DNA from: Nitrospira sp.
Lineage (GTDB): Bacteria; Nitrospirota; Nitrospiria; Nitrospirales; Nitrospiraceae
DNA length: 6,736 bases
Assembly: GCA_012032965.1 (NCBI GenBank)
Contig: JAAUPT010000097.1
Coordinates: 1 to 6,736, forward strand
Direction of reading: 5' to 3'
A program made the position numbers and the translations under genes. Under the pieces are notes generated by a model. That model was not told the DNA's origin and searched no databases. It saw nothing but the letters and a program-made list of their open reading frames with translations. The first letter of the stretch is position 1; each line of letters starts with the position of its first letter. Shown here in pieces: positions 1 to 6,736 of this stretch.

Positions 1-2
1 AG

Positions 3-457
<455 letters not shown>

Positions 458-462
458 TCAAT

Positions 463-468
463 GAGGAG
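463..468 (+). promoter_or_regulatory. Ribosome binding site of first STAS gene
   Basis: GAGGAG lies five bases upstream of the ATG at 474, a good Shine-Dalgarno match and spacing. It fixes the start of the first STAS gene and sits only a few bases after the cheB stop codon. Confidence 0.7.
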
Positions 469-473
469 TCCAT

Positions 474-812
474 ATGCCGATCACTCAACGAACTGTACAC
501 ACCACCACCGTGGTACACATCGACGATGTCTTTACGCATCGTAACCGGAAGGACTTCTCGTCAGCGGTGAAAATATTTAAGGAGTCCACGAGCAAACATC
601 TCATCGTCGATTTACGCGATGCCATCTATGTCGATAGTGCCGCTGTCGGCTTGCTGGCACTGACGTCGCAACAGCTCACGGCAGAGGAGCGAATGCTCAG
701 CCTGGTCGGGCCACAAGGCACGGTCAAAACGATTCTAGAGATGGCGAATCTTGACAGGATGATTCCTGTGTTTCCAACAGAGGAGGCGGCGGCTGAAGCT
801 CGAGCCGCGTGA
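474..812 (+). CDS. STAS-domain anti-sigma factor antagonist (variant phosphoacceptor loop)
   Basis: A 112-residue single-domain STAS protein of the SpoIIAA/RsbV/HsbA type. In this family the unphosphorylated form binds an RsbW-like kinase or other partner; kinase phosphorylation of a loop serine releases it and a PP2C phosphatase restores it. The fold is recognisable from the hydrophobic strand before the loop (HLIVDLRDAIYVDS, about residues 42-55), the loop itself, the following helix (VGLLALTSQ) and the C-terminal ILEMANLDRMIPVFPTEEAA. The loop reads D54-S55-A56-A57-V58-G59 instead of the usual DSSGLG. The serine matching the SpoIIAA phosphosite is kept, but the neighbouring Ser/Thr and Gly are both Ala. 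The gene begins 16 bases after cheB with a good ribosome site and is followed by a second STAS gene, so the same operon is likely. The target partner cannot be seen. Confidence 0.9.
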   Translation: MPITQRTVHTTTVVHIDDVFTHRNRKDFSSAVKIFKESTSKHLIVDLRDAIYVDSAAVGLLALTSQQLTAEERMLSLVGPQGTVKTILEMANLDRMIPVFPTEEAAAEARAA

Positions 813-847
813 GAGGAAGATACGAGCCGATCTCCACCGATTTGAAC

Positions 848-856
848 AAAGGAGGT
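848..856 (+). promoter_or_regulatory. Strong ribosome binding site of second STAS gene
   Basis: AAAGGAGGT, a near-perfect anti-16S match, ends four bases before the ATG at 861. It is the strongest Shine-Dalgarno site I see in the operon and fixes the start. It suggests that the second STAS protein is made at higher level than its neighbours (inference). Confidence 0.8.
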
Positions 857-860
857 AGTC

Positions 861-1211
861 ATGGCCATGCAAGTGAAGGAACGTCCTGTGCCGAATGGTG
901 TGGTTCTCGAGTTGACGGGAGATCTCACCTATGCCAATCGCGAACAATTCAAAACGGCCGTGGAAGCGGTCCGACAAAAGGGCTGTCGCCATCTCATCTT
1001 GAATATGTCCGACGTGCGATTCGTCGACAGTTCCGGATTAGGCCTGCTCGCGCTGGTGTCGCAGAATTTTAAATTGAGCCAAGGGAAAGTGAGCATGCTG
1101 AAACCGCAAAGCTATGTGCGTGAAATCATGAGTCTGGCGAACATTCAAAAACTCATTCCTGTCTACGATAACGAACAAGAGGCCTTGACCGGACACCAAC
1201 GCGCGGCATAG
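861..1211 (+). CDS. STAS-domain anti-sigma factor antagonist (canonical)
   Basis: A 116-residue STAS protein with the textbook phosphoacceptor loop D56-S57-S58-G59-L60-G61 after the strand HLILNMSDVRFV. It also has an early GVVLELTGDLTYANREQF strand-helix typical of RsbV/SpoIIAA and the C-terminal IMSLANIQKLIPVYDNEQEAL. By family knowledge it should be phosphorylated on the first loop serine by an RsbW-like kinase and dephosphorylated by an RsbU/SpoIIE-like PP2C enzyme. Both candidate enzymes are encoded just downstream (2867-3766 and 1281-2498). It is a diverged tandem paralogue of the STAS gene at 474-812, with shared DS loop, GLLAL helix and L/M-A-N-L/I C-terminal motif. The stop is at 1209-1211, followed by a 69-bp gap. 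Which partner it regulates (sigma factor, FlgM-like protein, cyclase) is not encoded here. Confidence 0.93.
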   Translation: MAMQVKERPVPNGVVLELTGDLTYANREQFKTAVEAVRQKGCRHLILNMSDVRFVDSSGLGLLALVSQNFKLSQGKVSMLKPQSYVREIMSLANIQKLIPVYDNEQEALTGHQRAA

Positions 1212-1280
1212 GCCGACTTGTGTCCAGTCAACGTGAGGCTATGAGCGAACCGGCGTGTCCTGCTGTTCGAGTCTAACGCG

Positions 1281-2498
1281 ATGTCGACATCACCACATCT
1301 GACAGCACCCTCCAATACCAAGGAAAACGAGGTTCAAACCGTCCTTGTTGTGGACGATGAGCCGACCGCCCGCATTGCGCTGGCGGCTCGACTTAAGCGG
1401 CTGGGGTATCGTGTGATCGAAGCGGTCGACGGCAAATCCGGACTGAGTGCGCTTCGTCGAGAACGACCTGATTTGACCATTTTAGATTGGGTGATGCCTG
1501 AAATCGACGGCCCCTCGTTTTGTGAACAGGTGCGCCAGGATCATGAGCTGCGCACAAGTCAGATCCTCATGATGACGAGCAATGACCAACCTGAGCAGAT
1601 CGCGGAGGGTTTGGCCCGCGGTGCCGATGATTTTCTCAGTAAAGCCGCCAGTAAGTATGAAATCATGGCTCGCGTTCAATCCGGGATGCGCGCGGCGAGT
1701 TTGATTCGCCGATTAGAAGACGTGACTGAGGAGATTCGGCGGAAGCAGGCGACACTCGAACGAGAGCTCCAATCTGCGGCACGCTACGTTGAATCACTGC
1801 TCCCGGCACCGGGCATCGTCTTACCCGGTATTCAGATGGTGCATGCCTATCGACCATCCCTCGGCTTAGGCGGCGACCTGTTTAACATCATTTCCTGGGG
1901 CGAGGGCGTGTTGGGGCTGTACTTGCTGGATGCTTCCGGTCATGGCGTCTCGTCGGCATTGCGCTCCGCAGCTCTTTCAACCTTTCTGCGACGAGGCAAC
2001 CTACTCCGGCATGTCGGATCGACTGATCCAGGTGCCATTCTCACGGAAGCCAACAAGCAGTTTCCGCTGACGGAAGACGGGAACTACTTTACGATCGTGT
2101 TTGCCAGGCTCGACATTCGCGCTCGAACTCTGTCCTACGCCACTGCTGGTCACAATGGGGCTTTTCTTCAACGGTCGTCAGGAGACTTTTGCTGGATGGC
2201 CCAACCGAACTTACCGCTCGGATTTGATGGCTCGACGATCTATGTCACGACGGATCTCACGATCGCACCGGGTGATCGGCTGTACCTCTTGAGCGATGGC
2301 CTCTACGAAGTCCCTGATCAGAACAGCGAATTGTGGGGACAAGATCGGCTGGAAGAAACGATTCGTCAATTCGGATGCCGCCCTTTGACGGACGTGGTGT
2401 CAGGGGCGATTGCGGAAGCGATCCGATGGCAAGGGCACGAACAATTTCCCGATGATGTGGCTCTGATGGGTATCGAGGTCACCGACCGTGTCGTGTAG
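1281..2498 (+). CDS. Response regulator with PP2C/SpoIIE-type serine phosphatase output (RsbU/HsbR-like)
   Basis: 405 residues, cytoplasmic, no membrane segment. Residues about 19-138 form a receiver: acidic pair D25-D26, phosphoacceptor D69 in LTILDWVMPEIDG, switch T99 and K121 (in LSKAA, lacking the usual following Pro). A charged helical linker (about 140-172, probably coiled coil) leads to a PP2C-family domain (about 180-400) with metal-binding motifs GGD (D199), DASGHG (D217), AGHN, SDGLYE (D339) and DD391-392. By family, receiver phosphorylation controls dephosphorylation of phospho-STAS proteins; the two STAS proteins just upstream are the obvious substrates. Pseudomonas HsbR has the same receiver-PP2C order plus a C-terminal kinase domain, which is absent here and found instead at 2867-3766. 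ATG 1281 has no clear Shine-Dalgarno. An in-frame stop at 1242-1244 and no ATG or GTG between leave it the best start. It lies 12 bases before the Hpt gene. Confidence 0.93.
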   Translation: MSTSPHLTAPSNTKENEVQTVLVVDDEPTARIALAARLKRLGYRVIEAVDGKSGLSALRRERPDLTILDWVMPEIDGPSFCEQVRQDHELRTSQILMMTSNDQPEQIAEGLARGADDFLSKAASKYEIMARVQSGMRAASLIRRLEDVTEEIRRKQATLERELQSAARYVESLLPAPGIVLPGIQMVHAYRPSLGLGGDLFNIISWGEGVLGLYLLDASGHGVSSALRSAALSTFLRRGNLLRHVGSTDPGAILTEANKQFPLTEDGNYFTIVFARLDIRARTLSYATAGHNGAFLQRSSGDFCWMAQPNLPLGFDGSTIYVTTDLTIAPGDRLYLLSDGLYEVPDQNSELWGQDRLEETIRQFGCRPLTDVVSGAIAEAIRWQGHEQFPDDVALMGIEVTDRVV

Positions 2499-2510
2499 CG
2501 AGCAGTTCTC

Positions 2511-2870
2511 ATGAATGATGATCCCATCTTCAGCCTTGATGAGGCACTTGCCCGAGTCGATCACGACCGAGAGACATTTGACATGATGGTGGAACTGTTC
2601 ATCGAACACGGGCCAAAGGACTTAGCCGAAGCCAAAGCGGCACTCGGCCTCCACAACGCCACCGGCGTGGCGCGATCCAGTCACCGGCTGAAGGGAGCAA
2701 TCCTTCAGTTTTGTGCTCCGGCTACCCTCCACGCGTGCAAAGCATTGGAGGAAACCGCAAAGGCCGGCAATCTTCTCCATGCTGAAGCGCTTTATGCCAC
2801 GTTAGAAGAGGAACTCCTGCGTCTACTGAATGCGCTTCGCCATGAACGGGACAAAGGACGTGCCGCATGA
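2511..2870 (+). CDS. Histidine phosphotransfer (Hpt) domain protein
   Basis: 119 residues, a free-standing Hpt four-helix protein. The phosphorylatable histidine is H58 in SSHRLKGA, matching the Hpt consensus (A/S)H-x-LKG(A/S). The flanking helices fit the family: an amphipathic DHDRETFDMMVELFIEHG before it and LEETAKAGNL plus a C-terminal ATLEEELLRLLNAL after it. Such proteins pass phosphoryl groups between receiver domains and lack kinase activity. Being encoded between two receiver-containing proteins, it probably phosphorylates one or both, as HptB does for HsbR in Pseudomonas. The kinase feeding it is not in the window. It starts 12 bases after the phosphatase gene with only a weak ribosome site, and its TGA overlaps the next gene's ATG (ATGA, 2867-2870), so translation is likely coupled on both sides. 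Confidence 0.9.
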   Translation: MNDDPIFSLDEALARVDHDRETFDMMVELFIEHGPKDLAEAKAALGLHNATGVARSSHRLKGAILQFCAPATLHACKALEETAKAGNLLHAEALYATLEEELLRLLNALRHERDKGRAA

Positions 2871-3766
2871 ACATGCTGGATACGTCGGATCATCTGTTGG
2901 TCATCGACTCGTGTCCAGAGACCCAGGCACGCATCGCCCAGCACTTGCAGGGTCGAGGGGTTTGTATTGTCGCCGTGCATGATCCGGCTACGGCATTGGC
3001 GACAATAGACTCCGCGGCGCCGGACATTGTCCTCACCGATTTATTTCTCCCTGATGCCGCCGGCCTCAGATTGGTAAAAGAGCTTAAAGCCAGACATGAT
3101 CCATGCCCTGTGATTGTGATGGCCCGAGATGCGCCGGAACCGATGATCCTTGAAGCGCTTCGTGTCGGAGCGGCCGACTATCTTCATAAACCTATTGCCG
3201 AAGAAGAGTTGGCCCACGCAGTCCAGCGCGCGCGTGGACTTCTGTCTGGAGACCTGGCTGATGTTCCGGGAGTGTGCCGATCAGAGTATAGCCTGACGGT
3301 GGATTCTGATCCTGCTCATATCCCAGGAATTATTTCCTGGTTGATGAAGACCACAGCATCCGCCTTACCGCCAATGCGGCGGCTACATCTCCAAGGCGCC
3401 CTTCAAGAATTGCTCTTCAATGCCATCGAGCATGGGAATCTCGAAATCTTCTACCAGGAGAAGCAAGAGGCGCTGGCGGATGGACAGTATGAACAGCTGC
3501 TCGCGCAACGCTTGGCTCAAGCTCGGCTGAGAGACCGGTGGGTAACCATTCACGCACTCTACGAGAAGAGCAGTGACAGTTTGCTCTATCGCATCACCGA
3601 TGAAGGCAAGGGTTTCAAATGGCGAAGTCTGCTCACGCGCTCGCAAGATGCGTGTGAATTAGAAGCCGCCAACGGGAGAGGGATTTTCCTCACGCGATCA
3701 TTCTTTCCGAGCTTGGCTTACAACGAACGCGGGAATGAAGTGACGATCACTGTCTCGCTTGGCTAA
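2867..3766 (+). CDS. Response regulator with RsbW-type ATP-binding (HATPase_c_2) domain, putative anti-sigma/serine kinase
   Basis: 299 residues. An N-terminal receiver (about 8-125) keeps phosphoacceptor D58 (LTDLFLPDAAG) and K108 (LHKP). It has D14-S15 instead of the usual acidic pair and A86 at the switch Thr/Ser position, so its phosphorylation may be weakened or altered. After a linker, residues about 140-299 form a GHKL ATP-binding domain of the RsbW/SpoIIAB kind: N-box ELLFNAIEHGN (N185), DEGKGF (D245, G247, G249) and a GRGIF lid (270-274). It lacks the histidine-kinase dimerisation helix with its phospho-His. About 25-30 extra, highly charged residues (roughly 196-224) lie between N-box and D-box compared with compact RsbW. 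Expected role: phosphorylate the STAS proteins and/or sequester a partner, opposing the phosphatase at 1281-2498. It is translationally coupled to the Hpt gene and is the last gene of the + strand block. Confidence 0.9.
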   Translation: MNMLDTSDHLLVIDSCPETQARIAQHLQGRGVCIVAVHDPATALATIDSAAPDIVLTDLFLPDAAGLRLVKELKARHDPCPVIVMARDAPEPMILEALRVGAADYLHKPIAEEELAHAVQRARGLLSGDLADVPGVCRSEYSLTVDSDPAHIPGIISWLMKTTASALPPMRRLHLQGALQELLFNAIEHGNLEIFYQEKQEALADGQYEQLLAQRLAQARLRDRWVTIHALYEKSSDSLLYRITDEGKGFKWRSLLTRSQDACELEAANGRGIFLTRSFFPSLAYNERGNEVTITVSLG

Positions 3767-3827
3767 GTTTCGCGTTTCGGGTTGTCGGAAACCTTGCAAC
3801 TTGCAATCTGAAACCCCTCCTGTTCCA

Positions 3828-4770
3828 TCAAAGAATCCGCAAATACTCCACCGTGCTCTCGCCTTTGCTGGCATCTCGCCTCAGTACCGCGAATGAGGAC
3901 TTCGTCGTTTCGTTCACGGTAATGGCCAGCCGTGCCGAGAAATAGTCCGACTTGACGTCGTAGTCGTTGCGCAACGTCCGGCCGATTTCTTGAAAACTGC
4001 TGACCCGATCAAGTTCGACCTTGGTTTTGTATGGACGTCCTGGACGATCTCCAGGGCGATTGATTGGGTAATACTGGGGTCGAGCGTCTGGATGACGATG
4101 GGGTCGGCTGTGTTGAGGTTCATCGGTGCGCCGCCTTCTAAGGGATAGACGGTGACATAGGGCTCGATCCGCTCGATAATGTCCGGTGTGAATCCCTTGA
4201 TGAGCCGAAGATCGCCGAGTCCAGGCAACGGAGAATTTGCGGCTCGATAGGGCGGTCTCAAAGACTGATAGTACAGGCTCTCTGCTCCGGCCGGTTGAGG
4301 TGCATCATCCTGATCGATCCAGTCGATGAGGGTATCCACGAGGTTTGGATTGACCTTCAGCAGTTCGAACAATCGTCTGACCCGGAACACCTTTTTCTTC
4401 TGCTCCAGTTCCCCACCAGACGTTGAGGCGAGGTCGTTCAGATTCACTTTCCCTGTCTCGTCTCGGATTTGTGCCGTCAAGAACCCATCACCGATCGCGT
4501 AATTCTTGATCGGCATGGCCCAGATGTCGGTCGGCCGTCGTATTTTGTACCTGTCATTTTTTCACGCAAAAGATCCTGCGCCAGCACCGCGCGCGTCGCC
4601 TGGACCGCCGCCCGCGTCAGCATGCTGGCCTTATAGTCGTCTCGAAAGGTCGCGGCTGCGCGGTATTCCCGGCGGGCTTCGGCATCAAATTCAAGAATGA
4701 GGGCGGTGAGGAGGGTCAGCACGAGGAGTGCCAACAAAAGCGCGACGCCTCGCTCGTCAGATTTTGGCAT
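3828..4770 (-). CDS. gspK: Type II secretion minor pseudopilin GspK (two single-base deletions break the frame)
   Basis: GspK is the large minor pseudopilin that sits with GspI/GspJ at the tip of the periplasmic pseudopilus. The ATG at 4770 gives a short basic leader ending R7-G8, then VALLLALLVLTLLTALILEF, a prepilin-peptidase site plus transmembrane helix. Position +5 is not Glu, as usual for GspK. The reading frame then breaks. Segment 1 (4770 to about 4537) ends TKYDG. Segment 2 (about 4535 to 4041) carries DIWAMPIKNYAIGDG, GKVNLNDL, LIDWIDQDD and MNLNTADP, all GspK landmarks. Segment 3 (about 4040 to TGA 3828-3830) carries GRPYKTKVELDRVSSFQEI, VKSDYFSARLAITV and VLRRD. Restoring one base at about 4533-4536 (GGCCG for GGCCCG) and one at about 4039-4040 gives a continuous protein of about 314 residues, normal for the family. 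Segments 4516-3914 and 4770-4477 would be called separately by an uncorrected gene finder. Its start overlaps gspM by 14 bases. Confidence 0.9.
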
Positions 4771-5305
4771 AGCTTAAGACCTGAATGGTTGCGTCCATGT
4801 TCACCGGATTATCGAATTTGGGGCGCATTTGGAGATGGCGAACATGAAGATCGTACGGAGCTTGGTCAATGGCCATCAGTAAGGCAAGGATTTCCGGCAG
4901 TTGCACGCCTTCCAACCGGAGATCGACGACGGTTTCTTCATAGCCTTGCGCCAGCGTTTGGACCTGGGGCTGCATGCTTGTGATGCGTTCGCGCACCTGT
5001 GCAGTCGTGGCCGCTTCTTCGATGAACGTGAGCAGCGAGAAATGACTGTCAATTGCGGGCATGCGACTTTCCACATTCGCCAAACGGTCCCGCTTGGTGA
5101 GATAGGCTTGGCTCAGCGCTGCCAACTCGGTGAGGTCTTTCTGTTTCCGCACTGTCTGACGCTCAAGGCGGTCCAGTTTGTCGAGTAAGGGATCCACGAT
5201 GAGCAGGAAAATCAGGCTCAGTCCAAGCACGATGCCCCCTGCCATCACGAGCGTCCGCTCCCGCTTGGACATCTGATGCCATCGTTCCCGGAAGTTCTGC
5301 ATCAT
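4757..5305 (-). CDS. gspM: Type II secretion inner-membrane platform protein GspM
   Basis: 182 residues with the layout of GspM/PilO-type proteins. A short cytoplasmic N-terminus (FRERWHQMSKRERTLV, the conserved GspM start) is followed by one transmembrane helix at about 19-37, a periplasmic coiled-coil stretch at about 40-80 (KLDRLERQTVRKQKDL) and a ferredoxin-like C-terminal domain (about 90-180). It is a bitopic inner-membrane protein that partners GspL in the platform linking the GspE ATPase to the pseudopilus. The frame is intact, unlike its neighbours. ATG 5305 is followed directly by a second ATG; the first forms an ATGA overlap with the stop of the upstream gene (5302-5305), so translational coupling is likely. 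Its 3' end overlaps the gspK start by 14 bases. Confidence 0.88.
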   Translation of the reverse strand: MMQNFRERWHQMSKRERTLVMAGGIVLGLSLIFLLIVDPLLDKLDRLERQTVRKQKDLTELAALSQAYLTKRDRLANVESRMPAIDSHFSLLTFIEEAATTAQVRERITSMQPQVQTLAQGYEETVVDLRLEGVQLPEILALLMAIDQAPYDLHVRHLQMRPKFDNPVNMDATIQVLSYAKI

Positions 5306-5832
5306 GATGGCTTCACCGTGGCGGTCATTCGAAACACCACTTGATTGGGGGCTGCACCGACACGAGTTTCCGTGACCGCAACGTCCGTGAGTTGAGCGCT
5401 CGCGGCGAGGGTTTGCTTTACCCGTTCGACCGCATCGAATGACGTGGTCTCGCCCTCCATGAGAAGCACCGCGCCATCGACGGTCAGTTCTCGAACCTTG
5501 ACCGTTGTTCCGGGTGGCAATTGCCTCACGAAGATGGACAGTGTGCGTAAGACTTTGTTGTCGGTGGTGTCAATCAGACTCAGGGATTTATCAAGCACCC
5601 CGATGCGGTACTGGGCTTGATCAAGTTCCTCTCCCGGTGCGGCCCCGGCTCCAAAGAATTGCTCATACTGGCTCTGCAAGGTCGTTTTCAGTTGCGTCAC
5701 TCGGTGGTCTTGCAACATGAAGTGAACCGAGAAATCCACGAGTGCCAGGACAGCGATGACCAGAACAGCGGCGATGGCCACACGTCGATCCCGTTTGGTT
5801 GTGGCGGCATCCGGCGACGTTGCCTCCGTCAC
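5302..5832 (-). CDS. gspL: GspL transmembrane and periplasmic domain (separate PilN-like gene, or the C-terminal half of a frameshifted gspL)
   Basis: 176 residues counted from GTG 5832. A basic KRDRR precedes a transmembrane helix at about 17-37. This is followed by a periplasmic segment (LDKSLSLIDTT, LRTLSIFVRQLPPGT) and a ferredoxin-like C-terminal domain (VRELTVDGAVLLMEGETTSFDAVERV, then QVVFRMTATV). This is the pattern of the GspL C-terminal region and of PilN-like proteins, which pair with GspM/PilO. The GTG start is doubtful: the purine-rich AAAGGT abuts it with almost no spacing and no ATG precedes it. The frame is open upstream to about 5905, reaching the end of the PilM-like segment. 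Removing one base in the TTTAAA tract (about 5870-5875) would fuse it to that segment, giving a conventional one-piece GspL. Which of the two is true cannot be settled from this sequence. The stop overlaps gspM by four bases. Confidence 0.75.
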   Translation of the reverse strand: MTEATSPDAATTKRDRRVAIAAVLVIAVLALVDFSVHFMLQDHRVTQLKTTLQSQYEQFFGAGAAPGEELDQAQYRIGVLDKSLSLIDTTDNKVLRTLSIFVRQLPPGTTVKVRELTVDGAVLLMEGETTSFDAVERVKQTLAASAQLTDVAVTETRVGAAPNQVVFRMTATVKPS

Positions 5833-5869
5833 ACCTTTCAGGTCAAGGGCAAGCCCGAGCGGGGACGAT

Positions 5870-6736
5870 TTAAATCGCCAGCGTGGCCGGATGATCTTGG
5901 GGATGAATCGCTAAACCAAACGCGATGGAGAATGCTCGTGGGACATCGGGTCCGAATCCCTGGCGTGGTCCCACCGGGTAAAGTCCCAATTGTTGAGACA
6001 GGTAGCTCCCGATTTCCTGCAGTTTCGACCCACCTCCGCAGACCCAGCAGTGGGTCAAACGCCCACGCTCGCTTCCTTGATAGGCCTGCAGCGTGATTCG
6101 AAGTTCTCGCATGAATAGGCTCCAGCAACCCATGTACTTGATCAACGGCGACCGTGCGCTTGTGACGTTCAGCATCGGCGAAGCCGCAGGCGTGTCGGAC
6201 AGCCAGGGCGTGCGTGAGGTGGTTGCCGCCCCACAGGATGGTCCGAAGCACGACGGGCCGTCCTCCTTGGACGAGACAGAGCGTGGTCTTCGACGCTCCG
6301 ACATCGATGATGGCTAAATCCGGCGGCACGGTTGCGCCTTCTTCTTGTAAATATTGCGTGACGGAAAAGAGCGCCATGGCATCGACATTGATCGCCGACG
6401 GCTCCACATCGGCTTGCGCCAAAAACCGGAGGTGCTCGGCGACTTTGTCTCTCGGTGCAGCGGTGACAAGAACGTCTGAGCCCTTGCTTTCACGTACGGA
6501 TCCTTCGATCGGTTGCTCAGGTGGAAGGATCAGGCTTCCGACCGCCAGATCTTCAAGCGGCATGGGCACAAGATTTTCAACTTCAAACGGCACGACTTGC
6601 GCAAGCTTGGCCGAATCCTTAAAGGGAAACGAGAGCGTTCTCACAAACAGGTCCTGACAAGGGATGGCCGTCACCAAGCGGTCTGTGACATACAGTCCGT
6701 TTCGCCAGATGAAGCTTCTCAACGACTGCACACGTC
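5870..6736 (-). CDS. gspL: GspL cytoplasmic PilM/FtsA-like (actin-fold) domain, 5' truncated by window, frameshifted
   Basis: The cytoplasmic part of GspL, which docks the GspE ATPase in the type II secretion platform. It has an actin-like fold shared with PilM and FtsA. The first few dozen residues are beyond the right edge; the GTG at 6731 is internal, because the frame stays open to the edge and already matches mid-domain sequence. Recognisable blocks are TAIPCQDLFVRTLSFPF, LAQVVPFEVENLVPMPLEDL, ALFSVTQYL, LAIIDVGASKTTLCLVQGGRPV (nucleotide-binding phosphate loop region), ILWGGNHLT, then, after a frame change at about 6113-6115, MRELRITLQAYQG, WVCGGGSKLQEI and FSIAFGLAI. One extra base in CCTATTCATG joins the two parts exactly. 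The second part ends at TAA 5870-5872. Beyond 6113 the original frame runs open to 5838 but encodes unrelated shadow sequence. Confidence 0.85.

Noticed and set aside
3767..3827. Possible bidirectional terminator between the convergent blocks
   Set aside because: Only a 5-bp stem (GTTTC 3774-3778 with GAAAC 3788-3792) and a repeated TTGCAA (3794-3799, 3801-3806) are visible, with no T-tract on either strand. Too weak to call.
5617..6096. 159-residue + strand open frame
   Set aside because: Antisense shadow of gspL with no recognisable domain. The opposite strand carries clear GspL motifs.
5838..6110. Continuation of the first gspL frame to 5838
   Set aside because: Past about 6113 it is unlike any GspL/PilM sequence, while the neighbouring frame shows the conserved MREL, CGGGSKL and IAFGLAI blocks.

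Overview
The window comes from a Gram-negative bacterium. It has two convergent gene blocks that meet in a 61-bp gap (3767-3827). The moderately high GC, the PilM-like GspL and the Che/partner-switching gene mix would fit Nitrospira/Nitrospirota or a deltaproteobacterium-like lineage. That assignment is an impression from gene style, not a search result.

Left block, + strand, 3-3766: the 3' end of a chemotaxis methylesterase (cheB) is followed by a complete partner-switching set. This comprises two small STAS anti-sigma-antagonist proteins (474-812 and 861-1211), a response regulator fused to a PP2C/SpoIIE-type phosphatase (1281-2498), a free Hpt phosphotransfer protein (2511-2870) and a response regulator fused to an RsbW-type ATP-binding kinase domain (2867-3766). 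Spacing is tight, with one ATGA overlap, so this looks like one operon. The parts resemble the Pseudomonas HptB-HsbR-HsbA pathway. There, one protein carries receiver, phosphatase and kinase. Here phosphatase and kinase sit on separate proteins, each with its own receiver, and there are two STAS proteins. The inferred logic is that a chemosensory or histidine-kinase input reaches the receivers, possibly through the Hpt protein. This shifts the phosphatase/kinase balance and so the phosphorylation of the STAS pair. No sigma factor, FlgM-like target or diguanylate cyclase is present, so the output is unknown.

Right block, - strand, 6736-3828: genes of the type II secretion inner-membrane platform and pseudopilus tip, in transcription order gspL, gspM, gspK. 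gspL enters from the right edge without its extreme N-terminus.

Three genes are interrupted by single-base indels that can be placed from family motifs. cheB has two extra bases (near 105 and 115-117). gspK has two missing bases (near 4533-4536 and 4039-4040). gspL has one extra base near 6113-6115 and probably one more near 5870-5875 that splits its cytoplasmic and membrane/periplasmic halves. Several fall in short homopolymers, so assembly or read error is at least as likely as true gene decay. The central partner-switching genes are intact.
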